Shown in pieces: positions 23,950 to 32,562 of a stretch of DNA of 64,000 bases. The notes beneath the pieces were generated by a model. It did no database searches and was not told where the DNA came from. It was given only the letters and a program-made list of their open reading frames with translations. The position numbers and the translations under genes were made by a program. Where the stretch lies: assembly GCA_022661535.1 (NCBI GenBank), contig JAKULF010000007.1:2232001-2296000 (forward strand). The letters run 5' to 3'. Source of the DNA: Eutypa lata. Its lineage: Eukaryota > Ascomycota > Sordariomycetes > Xylariales > Diatrypaceae. Numbering within the stretch: position 1 is the first letter of the stretch; the number at the start of each line of letters is the position of its first letter.

Positions 23950-25497
23950 ATGGAGACATCATCTAGTCCCCCCGCCGACGACAATGCACCGGCCAAGCCA
24001 GAGATCAAGTGCCTCTATACGAAAGCTTGCGACACAGGCTCTCAGCCCCGCAAGGCCATCTCTCACATCTTTGGCCGCAACAAGATGTGCACCCGCATGA
24101 TCCCCCAGCACGTCTGGGTTCATTTCTGTCGGAAACACTACCAACGGAGCCGCTATCGCAATGCGCAGGAATACGCTAAAGTGCAGTGCGAGCTGGTTGA
24201 GAAGCAGGTCGCTCGTGTACAGTCTTGGAGCGATGATAATCGTCGGGCAGGACAAGGTGATGTGGTTGTCGACTGGTCTTTGTCTATGCGAAAAAGGGAG
24301 CAAACTCGTGTGCAGGAACAGGCACACAAGAAACGTACTTCAGGCCAAGAAAGTGAGGATGACACTGGGATGGATCGAGCAGTCTTGAATGGAACAGCTG
24401 TCCCCGATTGGCTCAGAAACAAGGTCGGCGATGGCTATAGCACCGATGAGATCCAGCAGATTGTTCTACGACTCAAGGAGGAGGTGGAACAGAACAACAT
24501 GTCCCAGATCCCCGACATAGAGATCCTCCCCAATATCACTGACATTCAGGATGGTAGTAGAAATAAAGCAACTTTGAAGAGGAAAGCTGCCATTTCAAGC
24601 ACCCATCGGCGCTCCCAGTCTGCCGGAGATGCTTTACGTCCCGAATCCCAACCTGTATCTCGCCGCGTCAACGAGTCAACTTACGATATACCTGAAGATG
24701 AACTACGAACCTCACCAGCAGAAAAACGTCGACGAATTCATGGCGTCCCTACACTAGCCGAACGTTCTGGTTTAACAATCCCTGAAGTACCAGAGCGAAC
24801 ACGCCCAGCTACTATGCGTGCGCCTCGCCACCAACAGTCTATGATAGCTACCAGTCGAGACGATCTTGTAGATACTAGAGACCATTATGGCTCTTTGCTA
24901 CCATCCCCAATTTCCCAACGGACGCCATATGGTTTCACCATGGCCAGTGGTCTAGAATCTTTTCCCACACCACCGGAGTATCCTGGGGTCAGACGTCCTT
25001 CACACATGCGATCACATTCTGATGCATATCGCAATTCTAACTACCCACCGTTCTCTTCATACTCAGAACACCAGCAATACCCACAGAGTTATGATACGTC
25101 ACCATCCACTTATGAGAGAAGCTATATGACGCCCAATAACTTTTCACCACCTACATCTAGCCATTCGGGTTACTATAGCCAACACCAAACTCCTATTCCG
25201 CCGATACGAAGCCATGATAGTCAATCATTCTGGGCTTCTCCGTCTGGGCATTCCCCTTCTAATGCCCTCAGGCATGGACGCCACCAGAGTAGTCCTAGCC
25301 TTCAGCATCAAATGCCACTCCCCCCGGCACCAGAATACAATTCTGTGCCTTCTCCGTCTCGTCCAGCTAGCAACTATGAGCACCGATCTTATAGTAACCG
25401 CCGACACGATTCCTTTGCCCCACAGCGGCAGTATAACTACCGTCCCATTGTGGAGGAGTCAGAGAAGACCAAAGCACTTTATTCCGAGCGCCGTTAA
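23950..25497 (+). CDS. Conserved fungal protein with Cys/His/Arg block, probably nuclear
   Basis: From the first in-frame ATG (23950) the product is 515 residues; the frame is open upstream to a branch/acceptor pair at 23745-23762, so up to 62 extra residues may be encoded by this exon. Residues about 18-100 form a compact block with Cys21, Cys27, Cys47, Cys60, His54, His58 and His63, the core reading GRNKMCTRMIPQHVWVHFCR; an amphipathic segment (VEKQVARVQSW) follows. The spacing suggests a metal-stabilised, DNA- or protein-binding fold, but I cannot name the family. The rest is disordered: a basic stretch near 200-220, RKRR-like signals, then a long Ser/Tyr/Pro/Gln-rich tail, as in fungal regulators. 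It stands in the same direction as the gene at 21529. Role as a regulator is inference. Confidence 0.8.
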   Translation: METSSSPPADDNAPAKPEIKCLYTKACDTGSQPRKAISHIFGRNKMCTRMIPQHVWVHFCRKHYQRSRYRNAQEYAKVQCELVEKQVARVQSWSDDNRRAGQGDVVVDWSLSMRKREQTRVQEQAHKKRTSGQESEDDTGMDRAVLNGTAVPDWLRNKVGDGYSTDEIQQIVLRLKEEVEQNNMSQIPDIEILPNITDIQDGSRNKATLKRKAAISSTHRRSQSAGDALRPESQPVSRRVNESTYDIPEDELRTSPAEKRRRIHGVPTLAERSGLTIPEVPERTRPATMRAPRHQQSMIATSRDDLVDTRDHYGSLLPSPISQRTPYGFTMASGLESFPTPPEYPGVRRPSHMRSHSDAYRNSNYPPFSSYSEHQQYPQSYDTSPSTYERSYMTPNNFSPPTSSHSGYYSQHQTPIPPIRSHDSQSFWASPSGHSPSNALRHGRHQSSPSLQHQMPLPPAPEYNSVPSPSRPASNYEHRSYSNRRHDSFAPQRQYNYRPIVEESEKTKALYSERR

Positions 25498-27605
25498 GGT
25501 GCAGATATTCCTACGGGCATACCCCGGTTCGTTTCCTACGTAACTATCATTATTGCTGGTGTTTCGTATGCATCAAGCGTTTCTTATCTACTGCATTCTT
25601 TCCTAAATGTTGAGAGATTTGATTTTTGTACTACTATATTCATTTCCCACAACCCCACAGCATACAGCTCAAGAACATAGATCTAGACTGTCCGTGTTAT
25701 CAAACTTTCAAGCATATATTGTTACGGTATCGGACTGTATGGTTGGTCACCTAGGTCTATGGGATTCAACGACATTATAAGTCAAGAGCGGTCTTCCTTC
25801 GCATATCTAAGTTCATCCAAGTTCACCTTGCATTTACAGAAGCCTTGCAGAGAAATACCTGTGGATGGAGGAGGGCTTATCGCGCTAGGAATGTATAAGC
25901 TGGAGGTATTGGTATTGGTTTTTTGCCCCAGGGAACCAAGCCCTCGGCGGTATAATCAGGAAATCCTTGGTGGGTCAACAATCGCCTTACGATATGTGGA
26001 GGGAGGAAGCGTATTTAACCAACCTATTGATTGAGTACCCTTGGTGTGGTAATCAGCTCGGCTCACGAGGTTTTATTGTCGCCAAGGTGTCCACGATAGA
26101 CGGTTCCTTACTACGGCAAAATCTAACTTACAGGCGAATGGTGCATATGGATATCAGATGGGTGATTCATGGGATGAGCAGGATTAGAAGGTGGTCAAAA
26201 AGGGACCAGGTGGGAGAAACAAAACAGCCTGCATTCATGGAGTTTGGGTCGGTCGTCCGCATGGATATAGATAGGGTCATGCATGGGGCTTGCGGAGCGA
26301 CTTGCTATTCGGGTGTCTCTATATATGGTTACGGCGACGATGATACCACAGGAGAACCACCCCCATAGGTGGCTTATTACAGACACAAGAGCACCTCGAG
26401 TGCCTTAATCTAGATTTGCGTTACTTTGTAAAAGAGTCCAGACATGCAGTATATTGCACTGTGTTGCACAATCCTGTTGATGGCAGGATATGTACCTAGT
26501 ATTCATACTTCATAGTTGTTGTAACTCATAAGGGCATAATACAGTATTTTCTATCTAAGTTGTAACTTAGTCTCCATCACGGGTTGCATTTCATAAGAGA
26601 CATTGCATACTTAGTAATGTATGAGCTGATTAGTATTGAGAAGTCAACTCATTATCCAGTGTGACTAAATATTGTTGCATGAATGATATTGTGCTGCTGC
26701 AAGATGAGCTAGGACGTTGACAATGAGGCTACTTTCTCTCTTAGTGCAGTTTTTTGATTGGTTCATTCCTTAGCGGATATCTCCTTTGGGAAATGTTTCA
26801 TTGTGGAGGTGGGGTGAGTCGTGACAAAGCAACTGTGGGTACAAAGCACTATTAAACTCTAACACATACTATCCATTTAGCTGCCTGCATTAGACGTCTA
26901 GATGGCGTAAGCAAGATGCAGGTAGGCATTAGAGCAATCAAAGGTTCGGATGAACTTATCGAATACCAAGTACTTGCAACGCCTTTTGTCATCTTTGGAA
27001 TGTCTAGAGAGACTTACGCCATGGGGCTTGCACTGTTGGATTGGATGGATCACATTGTACCACCCACCAATAAATTGAGGTAAGGTCAGCAGCGTACATA
27101 CCAGAGCAGTTGCGGGAAGTATCACCAACATACGTGAACAGTAGCACTCACCATGCCAATTGATATGAAGTCCATTGTCAATTGGTCGGTTGTTAAACTC
27201 ATTACAGGGGTCTTATTCAAATAATCCCAATCAATAATATGCTTAAGAATTTAGATCAATGACCAGATAGTTAGTTTAGCTGCCAAATTATGGTTGATTG
27301 ACAAGGTCAAACAATCCCATTGTCCCTTGAAAGAGAAAAACAGGCTTTCTCTTCTACGATTAGGAGAAGGGGAACATGAACATGAACATCAACATAGCAA
27401 TTGTTCTGAGACATACCGGTCTTTTAGTATGACCAGATATGTAAAGATCAGTGTTATAATAAAATTGGCTTGTTCAACTGTATTTTAACGGCGTATGCTT
27501 CCCAAATATTTCCTCGTGCCAGACAAGAACACCCCTACAAACCTTTTGCCACTTCCAATTCATCGATCCTTCATCCGTTTAGATCACTCACAGACAGAAA
27601 CAAAG
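25498..27605. other. Intergenic, no gene supported
   Basis: Contains the 3' region of the preceding gene and the leader of the HAD gene. Open frames at 25759-26034, 25967-26368 and 26898-27131 are short, lack domains and overlap frames on the other strand. The last 120 bases before the ATG at 27606 are open in frame but read as a pyrimidine-rich leader. Confidence 0.45.
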
Positions 27606-28062
27606 ATGGCCAACGAAGCCTCCTCCTCCTCCTCCTCCCGCATCGCATTCGCGTTCGACATCGACGGCGTCCTGGTCAAGGGCACCCACCCGATCCCGGG
27701 GGCCCAAGCGGTCCTGCGGAAGCTGCAGGACAAGAAGATCCCCTTCATACTCCTGACCAACGGCGGCGGCCACACCGAGGAGGCGCACGTGGCCAGGCTC
27801 GGGCAGCGCCTCGGCCTCGCCCTCGACCCCCGCCAGTTCGTGCAGTCGCACACCCCCTACCTCGACCTCGTCCCCCGGTACCGCGACGAGACCATCCTCG
27901 CCCTGGGCGGCCACGGCCCGCAGATCCGGGACCTGGCCCGCGCCTACGGCTTCCGGCGCGTCGTCACGTCCTCCGACGTCGCGGTCAGCACCGAGCACAC
28001 CCACCCGTTCCCCGAGATGACGGGGGCCCACCACGAGGAGCACGGTCGACGCCTTCTTCATC

Positions 28063-28108
<46 letters not shown>

Positions 28109-28868
28109 AGAGACTCTCGCCCTCCGAGATGATGTTGGTGATGATGATGATCATAACCCGACTCGCATCGCCGCCATCTTCGTCTTCTCCTCCCCGCGCG
28201 ACTGGTGCCTCGACCTCCAGGTCGTCGCCGACCTGCTGCTCTCGCGGGGCGGCGTCCTGGGCGGGCCCCGGTCGGCGAAGAACGGCGACCCGGCCCTCCC
28301 CAACTGCGGGTACCAGCAGGACGGCCAGCCCGAGCTGCTGTTCTGCAACCCCGACCTCGAGTGGGCCACGCAGCACCGGCACCCGCGGCTCGCGCAGGGC
28401 GCGTTCCGGGCGGCGCTCGCGGGCGTGTGGCGCGAGCTCACCAAGGGGCGGGCCGAGCTGCGGTTCGGGGTCTGTGGGAAGCCGAGCCAGACTACGTTTA
28501 TGTATGCGGAGAAGACGCTGGTGGGGTTTGCTGCTAGTGGTCGTGCTGCTGGTGGTGGTAGTGGTAGTGGTGGTGGTAGTGGTGGCCGAGTTAGTGATGT
28601 TAATGGAGAAGGGGGGAGAGGGAGGGAAGGAGGGGTGGCAGGAGTGGGAGAAAATGCTGGTATTAAGACCGTTTATATGGTTGGCGATAATCCCGAGTCG
28701 GATATCGCCGGTGCGAATGCGTACAGTTCGCAGGTTGGACTCGAGTGGAAGAGCGTGTTGGTGGAGACGGGTGTCCATGTCAGCGGCACGAGGCCGGCGC
28801 ACCAGCCGACGTACATTGCGAGCAATGTGAAAAAGGCTGTGGAGTGGGCTCTTAGTCAGCAGGGTTGA
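27606..28868 (+). CDS. HAD-superfamily phosphatase (HAD-IIA, CECR5/HDHD5-like)
   Basis: Intronless, 420 residues. It belongs to the haloacid dehalogenase phosphatases: motif I FDIDGVL has the nucleophile Asp18 and acid Asp20, motif II ILLTNGGG is at 49-55, and motif IV GDNPESD at 360-366 supplies magnesium ligands. The layout matches the fungal HAD-IIA proteins related to human HDHD5 and yeast YKR070W, some of them mitochondrial; substrate unknown. The ATG at 27606 is the first plausible start. Two odd insertions stand out: fourteen consecutive His at 154-167 from a CAT repeat, followed by an acidic Asp-rich patch, and a Gly/Ser-rich linker at about 312-328 from a GGT-type repeat. Both lie between conserved motifs and keep the frame. 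The gene is far richer in G and C than its flanks. No neighbouring gene suggests a pathway. Confidence 0.88.
28065..28106 (+). repeat. CAT trinucleotide repeat coding for 14 His
   Basis: Fourteen perfect CAT codons in frame inside the HAD gene, extended on the 5' side by CTTCATCTT. Loss or gain of units would change the length of the His run without shifting frame. Confidence 0.95.
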
Positions 28869-29289
28869 TGGAGTAGATCAGATTAGGGGGGGGGGCTGGG
28901 GAAGAGATTGGGGAACAGCTGGAGGCTGCAAATACATAATAATTAATAATAGAGTTTTGAGAGAAATATGTTTCTGGCATGTTGTGGCTACTACCTAGGT
29001 ATGTAGATTGGAAGCAAATGTGTTGGATGGGACTAAGATGCTGGGGAACGAATATGTGCCTAGAGTTGCTGCGGTGGGTGGTGATGGCAGTGGTTGTTAT
29101 TACTCAGAATCTATAAGTATCATTAATTATTTATTAGTTAAAAAGGTTGAATATGTTCAGATCATTATTTATCTAATTATATTAATCAAGGAGAATATTT
29201 TCGCCATTAACAAAGAAATCCAATACATGAATATCTTGAGCCAAAAAAACAATAAAAAGAAAGGAACTTGTTTATACTTTCATTGAACA

Positions 29290-29545
29290 TAAGAGACAGG
29301 TGGCCTAACAGCAAGGCGGAAGCTAACCAAGGTTAGTACGTCCGGGGTTTAGTCTTTTAAACTTATATCTCCAGCATAAGCAAGCCAAAGTTTGCAGTTG
29401 TGATTTGAATGCAGTACCTTTAGATCTAGTTGAGCTAGATCCAACCTGAGTCCGGGTTCAGGTTTGCCATTGATACCACTACACCACGCAGGCAGAGGCT
29501 TTGTTAAAGAACTGTGCTATTATTTTACCTTATATGTCCTAGCTA
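29290..29545 (-). repeat. Structured tRNA-promoter-like repeat, copy A
   Basis: Read on the minus strand, it carries an A-box-like TGGTGTAGTGG and, about 70 bases later, a B-box-like GCATTCAAATCAC, as in tRNA-derived SINEs. Between them lie two hairpins. One has a 7-bp stem (plus strand AACCTGA at 29443-29449 with TCAGGTT at 29458-29464). The other has a 7-bp stem (GATCTAG at 29423-29429 with CTAGATC at 29435-29441) and a 5-base loop. The A-to-B distance is too long for a tRNA. Similarity to copy B extends about 60 bases beyond the A box, so the unit is not a minimal SINE. Ends are approximate. Confidence 0.7.
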
Positions 29546-30676
29546 ACCACAATAACTAACCAGCAAGTACACTCTACCCTTCTACCCTTACACACTTGGT
29601 CGAAAACCACATACAGCTTTTAAGTAATACATACAGCTAGGTGGTCGGGGAGTTCAAACAAGGAATGCCCTAATCATACATTCTTTTGTTTAAATCAACA
29701 ACCAAACATTTGTGTAAATACTTACTTTGGACCTATGTTGACCCAAGTCATGAACAGTTGCCATGTGTGCAATAGCTATGTTAAAACGGCGGCACATTTA
29801 CAATTTCGCACAAGAAGGTAAGAATATACCTAGGATTGAAGCCATGAATTAATTCAACTGAGGAGGTACCATGACAGATGGCTCTATCTACATGGTACAA
29901 AGATGAATGCCTTATCATGATATCTGCTCCTTAGGTTTCCAACCTATCTCCAAGGTAATATCTACCTATTGTCTATACATACACCTATTATCAACCACCT
30001 ATGTATGTAACAATGGGGTAGGTAGATTTACTTTTAAACAGCATGGCAGAGACTGCATAGAAAGACATAGCAATATACTAGAATCAAACCCAGAATCGAC
30101 CCCGGGAGCTGCTTTGTATTAATCAATAGGCAAGTGACTTCTTTTTCACATATCTGTATTATATTCTAGAGGTCAATCCTGGGGCATTGCTCCATCAATC
30201 CGTCTATTTGATGTTGTTGTCTGTGTTGCTGTGAAGGGCTTTGGGATTTAAATGCCACCTGAGTTAGATAGAGCCTTTTGTAGCATAATCTAGAGCCCCG
30301 GGTTTTTAAGATATCCATATCATTTATCAGGCCACCATGAAACCACCATATGTGTCGACACAATATCAGCAGATAGGCCAATAATATATTAACCAAATAA
30401 TGGTTGTTGTAAGGCATAGACGGCTTAAGCCTTTAGAGCTAGCTATATGTCGTATGCAAATGGGCACCGTATACCCATTTGCAACTTGGATTTCTACATG
30501 ATTTCCAAAGCGAATTGATACATTAATTATTACAACATGGTACTTAATATAATATAAAAGAATTTAATGTTATTAAAGATGTTAAGATGTATATTTAAGC
30601 AGGTTAACAAAAGAAAACAAAAAAGAAAAGGTAAAAAAGGTAAAAAAAGAAAGTAACGTATGAACCGTCATCGTCG

Positions 30677-30930
30677 AGAGGACAGATAGTCTAAAGTGCA
30701 AGACGGAAGAACAATCCTAAGATCGATACCCCCGGGGTTTAGTCCCATTTAAACTCGACTCAAGTATCATAGGCAAAGATTTACAAGATAGGGATTCGAA
30801 TGCAGTACCTTTAGATTCAGTTGTGCTGAATCCAACCTGGTGCCCGGGTCAGGCTTGCAATCATACCACTACACGAATGTATCAATGACTTTGTTAGAAT
30901 TTCCCGCTTTTATTATGACATATATGGCCT
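30677..30930 (-). repeat. Structured tRNA-promoter-like repeat, copy B
   Basis: Second, diverged copy of the repeat at 29290-29545, in the same orientation. It has the A-box-like GTGTAGTGG and a near-perfect B box GCATTCGAATCCC (minus strand of 30791-30803). The second hairpin is GATTCAG at 30814-30820 with CTGAATC at 30826-30832. Compared with copy A two base pairs differ, and both sides have changed together so pairing is kept. The other hairpin is shortened but conserved, with one G-U-type pair. Ends are approximate. Confidence 0.7.
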
Positions 30931-31456
30931 CCAATAGTGCCACCCTAGTGGCCAGCAACAACGCTTTACCTTAATACACCTTCAAAGACAGCCCCCTCAC
31001 TTTCACCCCCATTACTTACTTTGAACTTTTATTGTAACAAAATTTCTAACTAGAATATCCTTTTTCTCTTGCGCATGATTTCTTAACTATGTGTACAAGT
31101 TCCATATGTATACCACTTAATTCTATGGAATAATCCTGGTTATACGTATCTGGCTGGCAGTGGAATAATCGTAATCACCACTACATACATTCAAATTATT
31201 CAATTTTCCCAATTTCAAATTACTTTACTTTATCTCAACCACAATTACCCGTACCTAGGTAACTGCCCTACAAAAACCTTTTCATTTCCTTCCCCGCACA
31301 AACCTTTTCCTTCCCTCAACAACTTTCAGTCCCTGCATCTTGTTGTATCCCATCCAACCTGCGATAGTGAGTTTTGAACTCTACTGGCCGAAACTAGGAT
31401 TTATTTACTGACGCTTTCTCTCTTTTCTTTTCTCGTACCTAAATAGCTCATTCAAC

Positions 31457-32221
31457 ATGCCTCGACTTGAGAAGACACACCTGATCTACATGCTTCCCGA
31501 TGATGGTTTCATGTGGTTCTCTCTGCGTGGGGGGAAATACTTTCTTGACAACAAACTTTCCCGAGAGATCACAACCGCATTCAAGACCCTTCTTCCGGGA
31601 TTCAATACTTACGAGGTTGAGCGCGCGATTCTGAAGATGTTCACTGCTGCTGTCGACGCTATCAACGGACCTCTCACTTGCACCGCCGAGGAGTTCTGGG
31701 CAGGGGTGAAGAATCATGTCGTCTGGCACCGCGATCTCGAACCCAGAACCATCCTTCTGTTTTCGTGGAAGGTTATCTCCGCCCAGGTTGCTGCCGATGA
31801 ACTCTACAAGCACGAATTCGAGATGGAGACAGGACGCTCGTGGGATGATGACAACCCTGTCCCCCACACCGAGGCAGCGCAGGCTGTCGTCAACTTCGGA
31901 ATCAAGCTTTTCTATTCGGAAACCGCCTTCGAAATTCGGAACAAGCTCGTTCCGTCTTGGACTTGCGACACTCGCAACGAGGGAGACCAGAGATCGACTG
32001 AAGCCGCATTCCAACAAGCCCTTGAGAAGTCCAGACTCAGCAAAGAGGCGCTCAAGGTCAACGAGGCAAACGATGTCGACGAAGATTTTGGCGAGAACGA
32101 GTGTGGTGACGATATCGAGATGATGGGGGAGGATGAGAACGAAGACGTCGAGATGGGTCACACTCTAGAGGGGCTGGTCGAGAATATGGAGGATCTGACT
32201 GTGGGAGAAACAGTCTTCTAA
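31457..32221 (+). CDS. Hypothetical acidic protein, 254 residues
   Basis: Intronless open frame from an ATG in good context (CAACATGCC) to 32221. I do not recognise the family. Residues about 1-180 have the mixed hydrophobic and charged composition of a globular, probably helical protein (for example the segments WFSLRGGKYFLDNKLS and LFSWKVISAQVAADEL). The C-terminal 55 residues are very acidic (repeated Glu/Asp with VDEDFGENE and DENEDVEM), as in chromatin- or ribosome-associated proteins, but no function can be inferred. There is no signal peptide or membrane segment. A pyrimidine-rich leader with TCGTACC lies just upstream. The next gene starts 341 bases downstream on the same strand. Confidence 0.7.
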   Translation: MPRLEKTHLIYMLPDDGFMWFSLRGGKYFLDNKLSREITTAFKTLLPGFNTYEVERAILKMFTAAVDAINGPLTCTAEEFWAGVKNHVVWHRDLEPRTILLFSWKVISAQVAADELYKHEFEMETGRSWDDDNPVPHTEAAQAVVNFGIKLFYSETAFEIRNKLVPSWTCDTRNEGDQRSTEAAFQQALEKSRLSKEALKVNEANDVDEDFGENECGDDIEMMGEDENEDVEMGHTLEGLVENMEDLTVGETVF

Positions 32222-32562
32222 CTACCATTACACCATAACCAGTGAAGGAAACAGAAATGAGGACTACTCTAGGGAACGAAGAACCATAGACAAGGGTACC
32301 ATCACAAGATAGTAAATCAATGGATTATGTGCCCGCCATACTGTGTTTCTGAAGATAATATACTGTATAAATACTGTGCGTAGGATGCTAACTATTTACA
32401 GAATTGGCGTTCTTGGCAAATTTCGGACTCCATCAATTTCCACGCCAAGTTTCACCTGCGACGCGCGCAACGGTAAAATCTCATCTTTTTCAATACCGCG
32501 CCATCTGCTCGATTCAGGCAATCCAATACCCACAGAATTGAAATTGATTGGTGGCATCTCCA

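Larger units (their letters stand above)
28869..31456. other. AT-rich intergenic tract with two related repeats
   Basis: No gene is supported. The stretch holds two copies of a roughly 255-base repeat (listed separately) about 1.4 kb apart, exact TACCTAGGTA palindromes at 28992-29001 and 31252-31261, and a purine-rich run near 30600-30655. The last 200 bases are pyrimidine-rich and probably form the promoter and leader of the gene at 31457, with a possible leader intron. Confidence 0.5.

Noticed and set aside
27588..28802. 404-residue minus-strand open frame opposite the HAD gene
   Set aside because: It exists because the CAT and GGT repeats and GC-rich codons keep the antisense frame open; it has poly-Met and poly-Thr runs and no motif, while the plus strand has all HAD motifs.
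29415..29485. Possible tRNA gene from A-box and B-box words
   Set aside because: The boxes are about 70 bases apart, the hairpins do not form a cloverleaf and there is no acceptor stem; described as a repeat instead.
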